Below the pieces are notes generated by a model. It saw nothing but the letters and a program-made list of their open reading frames with translations, was not told the origin of the DNA and did not search any database. Source: Pseudomonas sp. p1(2021b) (GTDB taxonomy: Bacteria > Pseudomonadota > Gammaproteobacteria > Pseudomonadales > Pseudomonadaceae). Taken from it: a stretch of 64,000 nt of DNA. Positions 10,868 through 19,579 of the stretch are shown one piece after another; the stretch's first letter is position 1, and every line of letters begins with the position of its first letter. The DNA lies in contig NZ_CP083746.1 of assembly GCF_020151015.1 (NCBI RefSeq), positions 4,366,001-4,430,000 of the forward strand. The letters are read 5' to 3'. Position numbers and translations under genes: made by a program.

Positions 10868-12235
10868 CTATTCGAACAATGCATCCAGCGCCTGCTCCAG
10901 GCGCGTCACGGCAATGACTTGCAACCCCGCCGGCGCTTCCTTGGGTGCGTTGCCCTTGGGCACGATGGCCCGTTTGAAGCCATGCTTGGCGGCTTCCTTC
11001 AGGCGCTCCTGGCCGCTGGGCACCGGGCGTACCTCGCCCGACAGGCCGATCTCACCGAACACCAGCAGCCCATGGGCCAGCGGGCGATTGCGCAGGCTGG
11101 ACATCACTGCGGCCAGCAAGGCCAGGTCCGAAGCGGTCTCCAGCACCTTCACCCCACCTACCACGTTGAGGAACACGTCCTGGTCATGGGTGGGAATACC
11201 ACCATGGCGGTGCAGGACCGCCAGCAACATGGCCAGGCGGTTCTGGTCCAGGCCCAGGGTCACGCGCCGAGGGTTGGCCAGGTGGCTGTCGTCCACCAGC
11301 GCCTGCACTTCCACCAGCATCGGCCGGGTACCCTCCCAGGTGGCCATGACCACGCTACCGGGGACTTCTTCCTGGGTGCGGTTGAGGAAGATCGCCGACG
11401 GGTTGGACACCTCCTTCAAGCCTCGGTCGGTCATGCCGAACACGCCCAGCTCGTTGACCGCGCCAAAGCGGTTCTTCACCGCACGCAACAGGCGCAGACG
11501 CCCATCCGATTCCCCTTCGAAGTACAGCACCGTATCGACCATGTGCTCGAGCACGCGCGGGCCGGCCAGGGAGCCTTCCTTGGTCACATGGCCGACCAGG
11601 AAGATCGCCGTGCCGCTCTGCTTGGCATAGCGCACCAGCAAGGCCGTGCTCTCGCGCACCTGGGCCACGCCGCCAGGGGCCGACTGCAGTTGTTCGGTGA
11701 AAATGGTCTGGATCGAGTCGATGACCATGACCCGCGGTTTTTCCTGGCGCGCGGTGGCGATGATCGACTCGATGCAGGTCTCGGTCATGACCTTGAGCTG
11801 GTCCTGGGGCAGGCCCAGGCGGCGCGAGCGCATGGCCACCTGCTGCTGGGACTCCTCGCCGGTGACGTAGAGCGCCGGCATCCGCGTGGCGATGTTGCAC
11901 AGCGTCTGCAGCAGGATCGTCGACTTGCCGATACCCGGGTCACCACCGATCAGCACCACCGAACCGTCCACCAGCCCGCCGCCGAGCACACGGTCCAGCT
12001 CGGCGCTGCTGGTGGTGAAGCGCGGGATCTCCTCGACACTGACCTCGGCCAAGGTCTTGATCTGCGCCTGCTGCCCGGCCCAACCGGTGCGCCCGGCAGG
12101 TGCCGCGGCACCGCCGCTTTCGATCATGGTCTCGACCAGGGTGTTCCAGGCCCCGCACTCGCCGCATTGGCCGGCCCATTTGGGGAAGGTCGCGCCGCAC
12201 TCGGTGCAGCCATACAAGCGCTTGGCCTTGGCCAT
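10868..12235 (-). CDS. radA: DNA repair and branch-migration protein RadA
   Basis: A 455-residue RecA-like ATPase that processes recombination intermediates. It has the N-terminal zinc finger (Cys 10, 13, 24, 27), Walker A GGDPGIGKST near residue 97, the RadA-specific KNRFG motif, and a C-terminal Lon-like domain. The ATG has a CAGGAG ribosome site. It is divergent from mscL, with about 160 bases shared between them. Confidence 0.97.
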   Translation of the reverse strand: MAKAKRLYGCTECGATFPKWAGQCGECGAWNTLVETMIESGGAAAPAGRTGWAGQQAQIKTLAEVSVEEIPRFTTSSAELDRVLGGGLVDGSVVLIGGDPGIGKSTILLQTLCNIATRMPALYVTGEESQQQVAMRSRRLGLPQDQLKVMTETCIESIIATARQEKPRVMVIDSIQTIFTEQLQSAPGGVAQVRESTALLVRYAKQSGTAIFLVGHVTKEGSLAGPRVLEHMVDTVLYFEGESDGRLRLLRAVKNRFGAVNELGVFGMTDRGLKEVSNPSAIFLNRTQEEVPGSVVMATWEGTRPMLVEVQALVDDSHLANPRRVTLGLDQNRLAMLLAVLHRHGGIPTHDQDVFLNVVGGVKVLETASDLALLAAVMSSLRNRPLAHGLLVFGEIGLSGEVRPVPSGQERLKEAAKHGFKRAIVPKGNAPKEAPAGLQVIAVTRLEQALDALFE

Positions 12236-12397
12236 GGGCTCAGTCTCCTGGAAAAAATCGCCATGATAACTGAGCCGGACGTGTCTCGAACGCGCCTTCG
12301 GACGACAAAACTATTCGCACCTGGCCGCAGCGCAACGCACGAAGCGATTTGCTGGCTACACTGCGAATACCTCTCCATTTGTTACAAGGAATAAACC

Positions 12398-12808
12398 ATG
12401 GGAATGCTCAGTGAATTCAAGGCCTTCGCGGTCAAGGGAAATGTCGTCGACATGGCAGTCGGTATCATCATCGGCGCGGCCTTCGGCAAGATCGTATCGT
12501 CCTTCGTAGGCGACGTGATCATGCCGCCGCTGGGCTTGCTGATCGGGGGTGTGGATTTCAGCGACCTGGCCATCACGCTCAAGGCAGCCGAGGGTGACAT
12601 TCCTGCGGTGGTACTGGCCTACGGCAAGTTCATCCAGACCGTGATCGATTTCCTGATCGTGGCCTTCGCCATTTTCATGGGTGTGAAGGTGATCAACCGC
12701 CTCAAGCGCGAGGAAGCCGTGGCCCCGAGCGCTCCGCCAGTACCGAGCGCCGAGGAAACCCTGCTGACCGAGATTCGCGACCTGCTCAAGACGCAGAATC
12801 GGCAGTAA
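12398..12808 (+). CDS. mscL: Large-conductance mechanosensitive channel
   Basis: A 136-residue inner-membrane protein that opens under membrane tension to release solutes during osmotic downshock. The N-terminal helix and first membrane segment ([21 protein letters not shown]) and the second membrane segment near residues 75-100 fit MscL, and the charged C-terminal helix is present. AAGGA lies before the ATG. It is a single-gene unit ending at a REP pair. Confidence 0.97.
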   Translation: MGMLSEFKAFAVKGNVVDMAVGIIIGAAFGKIVSSFVGDVIMPPLGLLIGGVDFSDLAITLKAAEGDIPAVVLAYGKFIQTVIDFLIVAFAIFMGVKVINRLKREEAVAPSAPPVPSAEETLLTEIRDLLKTQNRQ

Positions 12809-12814
12809 GCCTAT

Positions 12815-12900
12815 GGGGGCTGCTTCGCAGCCCAATCGCGGGACAAGCCCGCTCCTACAGGAATCGTGCAACCTGTGTGGGAGCGGGCTTGTCCCGCGAT
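12815..12900. repeat. REP pair between convergent mscL and fpr
   Basis: Inverted arms CGCGGGACAAGCCCGCTCC and GGGAGCGGGCTTGTCCCGCG around a short spacer, with a GGGGGCTGCTTCGCAGCCC hairpin tail on the left side. Confidence 0.85.
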
Positions 12901-12915
12901 GAATCCAGCGCCGCT

Positions 12916-13692
12916 TTACCAGTAGTTCTCCACCGCCACCTGCCCCGGCCGCTTGCTCAGGCTCAACTGCAGGTCGCGCGCCTTCAGTACCTTGCGCGTG
13001 TCGTCGATCATCTCCGGGTTGCCGCACAGCATGATCCGCGAATGCTCCGGCGACAGCGCCAGCCCCGCCGCCCTTTCCAGCTCGCCGTTTTCGATCAACG
13101 TGGTGATCCGCGCGTTCAATGCCCCCGGGTGCTGCTCGCGAGTGACCACCGGGATGAACTGCAGCTTGCCCGCGAATTCCGCCAGGTAGTCGCGCTGCTC
13201 GAGCCCTGCGATCAGGTCCAGGTAGGCCAGCTCCTTCGCTTCGCGCACCGAGTACACCAGCTTGATGTTGTCGAACCGCTCCCAGGCCTCGAAGTCCTGC
13301 AGGATCGACATGAACGGCGCGATGCCGGTACCGGTGGCCAGCAGCCACAGGTCGCGGCCGCCGACGAAGCGGTCAAGGGTCAGGTAGCCGAAGGCCTGGC
13401 GGTCGATCAGCAGGCTGTCGCCCTCGCCCAGGCGGCTCAGCTCGCTGGTGAACTCACCGCCCGGCACGACGATGGAGAAGAAGTCGAGGAACTCGTCATG
13501 GGGGGCACTGACCATCGAATAGGCCCGCCATACCACGCTGCCATCGGCCTTGGTCACGCCCAGGCGGGCAAACTGCCCGGCGCGAAAGCGAAACCCTGCG
13601 TCGCGGGTGACCCGCAAGGTGAACAGGCTGGGGGTCAACGGCTGGACGTCGAGCAGGGTCTGGCGGGTGAACTTGTCGGCGCTGGCGGTCAT
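12916..13692 (-). CDS. fpr: Ferredoxin-NADP+ reductase
   Basis: A 258-residue FAD protein that exchanges electrons between NADPH and ferredoxin or flavodoxin. The FAD-binding RAYSMVSAPH and the nucleotide-binding LLATGTGIAPFMS blocks are clear, and the C-terminus ends in ENYW. The ATG at 13692 (MTASADKFTRQ) has a GGAG site; the longer frame upstream is not family-like. It is divergent from rlmG. Pseudomonads often have a second fpr next to the LysR regulator FinR; that is not the case here. Confidence 0.94.
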   Translation of the reverse strand: MTASADKFTRQTLLDVQPLTPSLFTLRVTRDAGFRFRAGQFARLGVTKADGSVVWRAYSMVSAPHDEFLDFFSIVVPGGEFTSELSRLGEGDSLLIDRQAFGYLTLDRFVGGRDLWLLATGTGIAPFMSILQDFEAWERFDNIKLVYSVREAKELAYLDLIAGLEQRDYLAEFAGKLQFIPVVTREQHPGALNARITTLIENGELERAAGLALSPEHSRIMLCGNPEMIDDTRKVLKARDLQLSLSKRPGQVAVENYW

Positions 13693-13859
13693 GACGGACT
13701 CCATCGGGCAGGTGCGCCCAGTGTCGCGCAAAGCGCCAGGGATGAACACCGACGGTTTGTAGGGCCTCGTCGTACAAGTCGGCGGCAAAGCCCTGTAGAA
13801 TCGCGCCCCTGAAGCTCGTCGTGGTTCGCGCCGAGCAGACCCGCACCGAGCCCTACGCC

Positions 13860-14984
13860 ATGCCCCTGCTGACCAGCCCCTTCGCCGAACTTGACCTGAT
13901 CCGCCAGCCGGACCAGGCCAACGATCCCCTGCAAGCCTTCGACGCAGCCGACGAGTACCTGCTGGCGCACCTGGCCAGCCAGACGCCTGCCGCCGATTGC
14001 CGGGTGCTGGTGCTCAACGACAGCTTCGGTGCCCTGGCCGCCAGCCTGGTCGGCCACGTAGCGGTGACCAGCAGCGGCGACTCGCACCTGGGCCACCTGG
14101 CGCTGCAAAAGAACCTCGCACGCAACGGCAAGCCGTTCGACGCCGTACCCTTCGTGCCGGCCAGCGAGGCCTGGCAGGGGGCGTTCGACCGCGTGCTGGT
14201 ACGCGTGCCAAAGACCTTGGCCTTGCTCGAGGAGCAACTGATCCGCCTGCAAGGCCACCTGGCCCCTGGCGCCCAAGTGATCGCCGGCGCCATGATCAAG
14301 CATCTGCCCCGTGCCGCAGGCGACCTGATGGAGAAGTACATCGGCCCGGTGCAGGCTTCGCTGGCGCAGAAGAAGGCGCGCCTGCTCACCGCGACCGTCG
14401 CCGAACGCCCTGCCGCGCGCTCGCCCTACCCCAGCCGCTATCGCCTGGACACGCCGGCCCTGGAGCTGGTCAACCATGCCAACGTGTTCTGCCGCGAAGG
14501 GCTGGACATCGGCACCCGTGCCTTCCTGCCCCACCTGCCCCGCGACCTGGGCCAGGCACGCGTGGCCGACCTTGGCTGCGGCAATGGCGTGCTGGCGATC
14601 GCCAGCGCCCTGGCCAACCCCGATGCGCACTACACCCTGGTGGACGAGTCGTACATGGCGGTGCAGTCGGCCCAGGAGAACTGGCGCGCCGCGCTCGGGG
14701 ATCGAGGCGTGGACATCCGCCCTGCCGATGGCCTGGCCGGGCAGGAAAAACAGTCGCTGGACGTGGTGCTGTGCAACCCGCCGTTCCACCAGCAGCAGGT
14801 AGTGGGGGACTTCCTTGCCTGGCGCATGTTCCAGCAGGCCCGCGAAGCACTGGTGGTGGGTGGGGCGCTTTATATCGTAGGCAACCGCCACCTGGGCTAT
14901 CACAGTAAGCTGGGGCGGTTGTTCCGGGGGGTGGAGCAGGTGGCGGCGACACCGAAGTTCGTGATCCTCAAGGCCCGCAAGTAA
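13860..14984 (+). CDS. rlmG: 23S rRNA guanine-1835 N2-methyltransferase
   Basis: A 374-residue SAM-dependent enzyme with duplicated methyltransferase folds. The C-terminal half holds motif I (VADLGCGNGVLAIA, about residue 235) and the catalytic NPPF (CNPPFHQQQ, about residue 307), the arrangement of the RlmG/RsmC family. The ATG at 13860 gives MPLLTSPFAEL; the alternative GTG at 13821 adds 13 unlikely residues. It is divergent from fpr and followed by a REP pair. Confidence 0.93.
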   Translation: MPLLTSPFAELDLIRQPDQANDPLQAFDAADEYLLAHLASQTPAADCRVLVLNDSFGALAASLVGHVAVTSSGDSHLGHLALQKNLARNGKPFDAVPFVPASEAWQGAFDRVLVRVPKTLALLEEQLIRLQGHLAPGAQVIAGAMIKHLPRAAGDLMEKYIGPVQASLAQKKARLLTATVAERPAARSPYPSRYRLDTPALELVNHANVFCREGLDIGTRAFLPHLPRDLGQARVADLGCGNGVLAIASALANPDAHYTLVDESYMAVQSAQENWRAALGDRGVDIRPADGLAGQEKQSLDVVLCNPPFHQQQVVGDFLAWRMFQQAREALVVGGALYIVGNRHLGYHSKLGRLFRGVEQVAATPKFVILKARK

Positions 14985-14989
14985 TGTCT

Positions 14990-15085
14990 GGGGCTGCTTT
15001 GCAGCCCTTTCGCGGCACAAGGCCGCTCCTACAGGAGGCGCTGTAGGAGCGGCCTTGTGCCGCGAAAGGGGCGCAAAGCGGCCCC
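14990..15085. repeat. REP pair between convergent rlmG and the cio operon
   Basis: Near-perfect inverted arms (CGCGGCACAAGGCCGCTCC and GGAGCGGCCTTGTGCCGCG) separated by about 13 bases, each with a GC-rich tail hairpin (GGGGCTGCTTTGCAGCCC and GGGGCGCAAAGCGGCCCC). Confidence 0.88.
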
Positions 15086-15091
15086 GATGAC

Positions 15092-15232
15092 TCAGTGGGT
15101 ACTCAACCCCGCCGCACTCATGAACATCCGCATTAGCCAGGCCACGATACCCAGTGCTGCCACACTCCCCGCCCAGATCAGCACCAGCCAGCCCAGGCGC
15201 TGCCAGAGCGGTTTCTTCTCTTCAACCATCAT
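15092..15232 (-). CDS. DUF2474-type small membrane protein of the cio oxidase operon
   Basis: A 46-residue protein with one hydrophobic helix (about residues 12-34, WLVLIWAGSVAALGIVAWL) between a charged N-terminus (MMVEEKKPLWQRLG) and a short tail. It starts about 12 bases after cioB, with GGAGG at fair spacing. Small one-helix proteins of this type follow bd-type oxidases, in the manner of CydX in E. coli, and are thought to stabilise the complex; that role here is inference. The alternative start at 15229 shortens it by one residue. Confidence 0.82.
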   Translation of the reverse strand: MMVEEKKPLWQRLGWLVLIWAGSVAALGIVAWLMRMFMSAAGLSTH

Positions 15233-15244
15233 CACCGGGCCTCC

Positions 15245-16252
15245 CTAGTGATAGCCGTGCTCATGGGTGACCTTGCCGCGGAACACGTAGTAGCTCCAGA
15301 AGGTGTACCCGAGGATGAACGGCAGGATGAACAACGTCCCCACCAGCATGAAGCCCTGGCTCTGCGGGGGTGCCGCAGCGTCCCAGATGGAGATCGATGG
15401 CGGGATGATGTTCGGCCACAAGCTGATCCCGAGGCCGCTGTAGCCCAGGAAGATCAATACCAGCGTCAGCAGGAACGGCGTGTAGTGTGCATTGCGTGCC
15501 ACCGCCCGCAGCAATCCGTAAAAGGTCACCAACACTAGGATCGGCACCGGCATGAACCAGATCAGGTTCGGCATGCTGAACCAACGGTCGGCAATCTGGG
15601 GGTAGGCCAGCGGCGTCCACAGGCTGACGATGCCGATGACCGCCAGCAGCACCAGCGCCAGAGGCTTGCCCAGGTCGTGCATCTGCTGCTGCAATGGCCC
15701 TTCGGTCTTCATGATCAGCCAGGTGCAGCCCAACAGGGTGTAGGCGACGATCAGGCCCACGCCGGAAAACAGGCTGAAGGGTGTCAGCCAGTCCAGGGCA
15801 CCGCCGGCATAGTGCCGGTCCACCACCTTGAAGCCCTCGATGAAGGCCCCCAGGGCCACGCCCTGGAAGAAGGTCGCCACCAGCGAGCCCCAGATGAACG
15901 CCTTGTCCCAGATATGGCGCTTCTCGGCCGTGGCCTTGAAGCGGAACTCGAAGGCCACGCCGCGGAAGATCAGCCCCACCAGCATCAGGATCAGGGGCAG
16001 GTAAAGCGCCTCGAGGACCACCGAATAGGCCATCGGGAAGGCGCCGAACAGCCCGGCCCCGCCCAGCACCAGCCAGGTCTCGTTGCCGTCCCACACGGGG
16101 GCGACAGTGTTCATCATCACATCACGGTCACGCTCGCCCTTGACGAAGGGGAAGAGCATGCCGATGCCCAAGTCGAAGCCGTCCATCACCACGTACATCA
16201 TGACGCCGAAGATGATGATCACGGCCCAGATCAACGGAAGGTCGATACCCAT
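15245..16252 (-). CDS. cioB: Cyanide-insensitive terminal oxidase subunit II
   Basis: A 335-residue polytopic membrane protein, the CydB-type partner of CioA in a bd-like quinol oxidase. The N-terminal block YVVMDGFDLGIGMLFP and the following WDGNETWLV are characteristic. It starts 3 bases after cioA stops, so the two are translated together. The oxidase passes electrons from ubiquinol to oxygen and tolerates cyanide and low oxygen. Confidence 0.95.
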   Translation of the reverse strand: MGIDLPLIWAVIIIFGVMMYVVMDGFDLGIGMLFPFVKGERDRDVMMNTVAPVWDGNETWLVLGGAGLFGAFPMAYSVVLEALYLPLILMLVGLIFRGVAFEFRFKATAEKRHIWDKAFIWGSLVATFFQGVALGAFIEGFKVVDRHYAGGALDWLTPFSLFSGVGLIVAYTLLGCTWLIMKTEGPLQQQMHDLGKPLALVLLAVIGIVSLWTPLAYPQIADRWFSMPNLIWFMPVPILVLVTFYGLLRAVARNAHYTPFLLTLVLIFLGYSGLGISLWPNIIPPSISIWDAAAPPQSQGFMLVGTLFILPFILGYTFWSYYVFRGKVTHEHGYH

Positions 16253-16255
16253 GGC

Positions 16256-17692
16256 TCAGTTCCCCTTGCTCAAGCTGGCGGAGTCGGCCTCATGGCCTTC
16301 ATCGGCGGCGGACAACGGCCGCGCTGGCGTACGTTTCTGGCCAGGCCCGCCAGGGTTGTGCTCGTCGCCCTCGCCGGTCTTCGGCCCCTTGCGCACCAGG
16401 CGCATCATGTAGCCAAGGCCCGTGCCGAACAGGGCGAAGTAGACCACCACGAAAATCACCAAGGTCAGGCCGAGCTGGCCGTAGCTGTGGTTGGAGACAC
16501 CATCGGCGGTGCGCATCAGGCCATAGACCACCCACGGCTGGCGCCCGATCTCGGTGGTGAACCAGCCGGCCAGCAGGGCGATCAAGCCCGAAGGGCCCAT
16601 CCACAGCACGAAGTGCAGGAACGGCCGCGAACTGTACAAGGTGCCGCGCTTGCGCAGCCACAGGCTCCAGAAACCGGCGGCGATCATCAGCAGGCCCAGG
16701 CCGACCATGACCCGGAACGACCAGAACACGATGGTCGAGTTGGGGCGGTCCTCTGGCGGGAACTCCTTCATCGCCGGTACCTGCTTGTCCAGGCTGTGGG
16801 TGAGGATCAGGCTGCCCAGCGCCGGGATCTCGATCTTGAAGCGGGTGGTCTCGGCGTCCATGTCGGGGAGGCCGAACAGGATCAGCGGGGTCGATTCACC
16901 GGGCTTGTTCTCCCAATGCCCTTCGATGGCCGCGATCTTCACCGGCTGGTGCTTGAGGGTGTTCAGGCCATGGAAGTCGCCGATCACCGCCTGGATCGGC
17001 GCCACGATCAGGGCCATCCACATCGCCATGGACAGCATCTTGCGCACCGCCGGGTTATCACGTCCGCGCAGCAGGTGCCAGGCCGCCGAAGCACCGACGA
17101 AGAAGGCCGTGGACACGAACGCGGCGGTGGCCATGTGCATCAGGCGGAAGGGGAACGACGGGTTGAAGATCACTGCCAGCCAGTCCACCGGTACCACCCG
17201 ACCATCGATGATCTCGTGGCCCTGGGGAGTCTGCATCCAGCTGTTCGACGCCAGGATCCAGAAGGTCGAGACCAGGGTGCCGAGCGCCACCATGACCGTA
17301 GCGAAGAAATGCAGCCCTCGGCCGACGCGGTTCCAGCCGAACAGCATCACGCCCAGGAAACCGGCCTCGAGGAAGAAGGCGGTGAGCACTTCATAGGTGA
17401 GCAAGGGGCCGGTGATGGCACCTGCAAAGTCGGAGAAGCGGCTCCAGTTGGTGCCGAACTGGTAGGCCATGACCAGGCCCGAGACCACGCCCATGCCGAA
17501 GTTGACGGCGAAGATCTTCGACCAGAAATGGTAGAGGTCACGGTAGACGTTGTTGTGGGTCCTCAGCCAGAGGCCTTCGAGGACGGCCAGGTAGCTCGCC
17601 AGGCCAATGGTGATGGCCGGGAACAGGATGTGAAAGGACACGGTAAACGCAAACTGGATTCGGGCGAGCTCCAAGGCCTCTAAACCGAACAT
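16256..17692 (-). CDS. cioA: Cyanide-insensitive terminal oxidase subunit I
   Basis: A 478-residue CydA-type haem-binding subunit. It starts MFGLEALELARIQFAFTVSFHILFP, containing the early His haem ligand, and has the family block SNSWMQTPQG. It is of the CIO type, with a short quinol-binding loop. It heads the cioA-cioB-DUF2474 operon. A palindrome matching the ANR/FNR consensus lies about 150 bases upstream, in line with the known ANR control of cio genes in pseudomonads. Confidence 0.95.
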   Translation of the reverse strand: MFGLEALELARIQFAFTVSFHILFPAITIGLASYLAVLEGLWLRTHNNVYRDLYHFWSKIFAVNFGMGVVSGLVMAYQFGTNWSRFSDFAGAITGPLLTYEVLTAFFLEAGFLGVMLFGWNRVGRGLHFFATVMVALGTLVSTFWILASNSWMQTPQGHEIIDGRVVPVDWLAVIFNPSFPFRLMHMATAAFVSTAFFVGASAAWHLLRGRDNPAVRKMLSMAMWMALIVAPIQAVIGDFHGLNTLKHQPVKIAAIEGHWENKPGESTPLILFGLPDMDAETTRFKIEIPALGSLILTHSLDKQVPAMKEFPPEDRPNSTIVFWSFRVMVGLGLLMIAAGFWSLWLRKRGTLYSSRPFLHFVLWMGPSGLIALLAGWFTTEIGRQPWVVYGLMRTADGVSNHSYGQLGLTLVIFVVVYFALFGTGLGYMMRLVRKGPKTGEGDEHNPGGPGQKRTPARPLSAADEGHEADSASLSKGN

Positions 17693-18034
17693 AGTGCTTC
17701 CTCTTCAGGTAATCCAGCGTCCGGGCTCGTGGCCCTGACGCCCACTGCCCCCACGGTTATCGAGTGCGGCGTTTTGGAATTGTTCTGTTCGATCGCAGGG
17801 ATTGCGGCCAACGGCCGGATCGTTGCACCTGGAACGATTGACCCAGGTCAACGAATGTTGGGAAGCATAGACCCGAATGGCCAGGCGAGCCGTGTGGTTG
17901 ATTGCCGCGTGACCGGTTGTCCCACCGCCTTGCGGGGCACGGTGAAAAGTGCCGAACCCGGCAAACAGCAACCATTTGTTACAAACAGGTGATACCCTGC
18001 AACCCCTCTACCGCGCCGAAGTCAAGGCTTACCG
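17693..18034. other. Intergenic region between divergent cioA and an MFS gene
   Basis: 342 bases without a gene. It contains the ANR/FNR-type palindrome at 17838-17851 and presumably both promoters. No other structure was recognised. Confidence 0.7.
17838..17851. promoter_or_regulatory. ANR/FNR box upstream of cioAB
   Basis: TTGACCCAGGTCAA is a perfect 5+5 palindrome with a 4-base centre and matches the consensus TTGAY-N4-RTCAA. It lies between cioA and the divergent MFS gene, about 146 bases from the cioA start. Confidence 0.75.
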
Positions 18035-19255
18035 ATGTCCGATCCCGCTGTGCAGCTGCTGCGTCACCACCGCCCTTTCCTGGCCTTCTGGCTGGCCCGG
18101 GTGTTCACCGCCAGTGGCTTCCAGATGCTCACCGTGGCCATCGGCTGGCACCTCTACCAGCTGACCGGCAACGTGCTGGACCTGGGCCTGGTGGGGCTCG
18201 TGGAATTCGCCCCACGCGTGCTGTTCATGCTGCACACCGGCCACGTCGCCGACCGCTATGACCGGCGCCGCGTCGCCGCCCTGTGCCAGAGCCTGCAAGC
18301 GCTGATCGCCCTGGCCCTGGCAGTGGGCAGCGCCACCGACAACGTCAGCCGCGAGCTGATCTTCGCCCTGGCCTTCCTGCTCGGTGCCACACGGTCCTTC
18401 GAGATGCCGGCCACCCAGGCACTGCTGCCCAACGTGGTGCCGACCGGGTTGTTCCCGCGGGCAGTGGCGGCTTCGGCCTCGGCTACCCAGGCGGCGACCA
18501 TCGTCGCTCCGGCAGTGGGCGGCTTGCTCTATGCCTTCGGCAGTATCTGGGTGTATGGCCCGACCGTGGCGCTGTACGTGATTGCTTGTCTGCTCACCCT
18601 GAGCCTCGATGTCCGCCAGCAGGTGGCCCAACGCGGGCGCGCCAGCCTGGAGTCGTTGCTGGCCGGGATCCGCTTCATCCGCAGCCGCCCGGACATCTTC
18701 GGGGCGATTTCCCTGGACTTGTTCGCTGTGCTGCTGGGCGGTGCCACTGCGTTGCTACCGGTATTCGCCAAGGACATCCTGCTCACCGGCGCCTGGGGCC
18801 TGGGCCTGTTGCGCTCGGCACCGGCGGTGGGCGCGCTGTTGATGTCGCTGTGGCTGGCGCGCTTCCCGGTGGAGCGCAAGGTCGGCCTGACCATGTTCAC
18901 CGCCGTCGGCGTATTCGGCGTGGCCACCATCGCCTTCGGCCTGTCCACTTCGTTCTGGTTCTCGTTGGCGGTGCTGGTGGTACTGGGTGCGGCGGACATG
19001 ATCAGCATGGTCATCCGCGGTGCCTTCGTGCAGTTGGAGACGCCGGACGAGATGCGTGGCCGGGTCAGTGCGGTGAACGGCTTGTTCATTGGCGCCTCCA
19101 ACCAGTTGGGCGAGTTCGAATCGGGGTTGACCGCGCATTGGTTCGGCACGGTGCCAGCGGTGGTGCTGGGGGGTGTGGGTACGCTGGTGGTGACCGGGAC
19201 CTGGATGAAACTGTTCCCGACCTTGGCCCAGCGCGACCGGCTGCACGGCGGCTGA
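18035..19255 (+). CDS. MFS transporter (MFS_3/EntS-like exporter)
   Basis: A 406-residue inner-membrane protein with about 12 hydrophobic segments. The motif-A-like loop between helices 2 and 3 is GHVADRYDRRRV, and the second-half loop is PDEMRGRVSAVNGL, both typical of the EntS/MFS_3 group of drug and siderophore exporters. AAGG precedes the ATG. No siderophore genes are nearby, so the substrate is unknown. Confidence 0.85.
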   Translation: MSDPAVQLLRHHRPFLAFWLARVFTASGFQMLTVAIGWHLYQLTGNVLDLGLVGLVEFAPRVLFMLHTGHVADRYDRRRVAALCQSLQALIALALAVGSATDNVSRELIFALAFLLGATRSFEMPATQALLPNVVPTGLFPRAVAASASATQAATIVAPAVGGLLYAFGSIWVYGPTVALYVIACLLTLSLDVRQQVAQRGRASLESLLAGIRFIRSRPDIFGAISLDLFAVLLGGATALLPVFAKDILLTGAWGLGLLRSAPAVGALLMSLWLARFPVERKVGLTMFTAVGVFGVATIAFGLSTSFWFSLAVLVVLGAADMISMVIRGAFVQLETPDEMRGRVSAVNGLFIGASNQLGEFESGLTAHWFGTVPAVVLGGVGTLVVTGTWMKLFPTLAQRDRLHGG

Positions 19256-19579
19256 CCATACCGGCGCAATCGCGGGGCAAGCCCGCTCCCACAGGTCTAC
19301 AGCTGTTTTGAAGTCGGCGTTGTACCTGTGGGGGCCACAGGTCTACCGCTGTCTTGAAGACGGCGTTGTACCTGTGGGAGCGGGCTTGTCCCGCGATTGG
19401 GCCCGCACAGACAACCGCATATCCCGCCCTGCCCCGTAGCCATAGGCCCTCGCCATCCATGCTGGTATGATGCGCGGCTTTTTTCCGCCCCGCAGAAAAC
19501 CACGGCAACCGGTACGGTCTGTGCTTTGCTGATTGGGGTCGATACATTCACGGCGCCGGGGGCGCCTTGGGGAGCGGGC
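19256..19579. other. Intergenic region before the AzgA-like permease
   Basis: 324 bases. The first half is a REP pair with a duplicated spacer (19266-19402). The second half (19403-19579) should hold the promoter of the permease; no clear box or riboswitch was recognised. Confidence 0.6.
19266..19402. repeat. REP pair with tandemly duplicated spacer
   Basis: Outer inverted arms (CGCGGGGCAAGCCCGCTCCC and GGGAGCGGGCTTGTCCCGCG) enclose two head-to-tail 46-base units at 19289-19334 and 19335-19380 that differ at four positions. Each unit begins CCACAGGTCTAC and ends GTTGTACCTGTGGG, so each is itself flanked by a short inverted repeat. Confidence 0.85.

Noticed and set aside
15677..17683. 668-codon open frame opposite cioB and cioA
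   Set aside because: Same kind of antisense shadow; both oxidase genes on the other strand are unmistakable.
12375..17983. Shared 13-mer CCATTTGTTACAA upstream of mscL (12375) and the MFS gene (17971)
   Set aside because: In 64 kb, matches of this length between two sites are expected by chance, and the two genes have no common role.
19403..19579. Possible purine riboswitch before the AzgA-like permease
   Set aside because: No conserved purine-riboswitch core or paired stems were found by eye.
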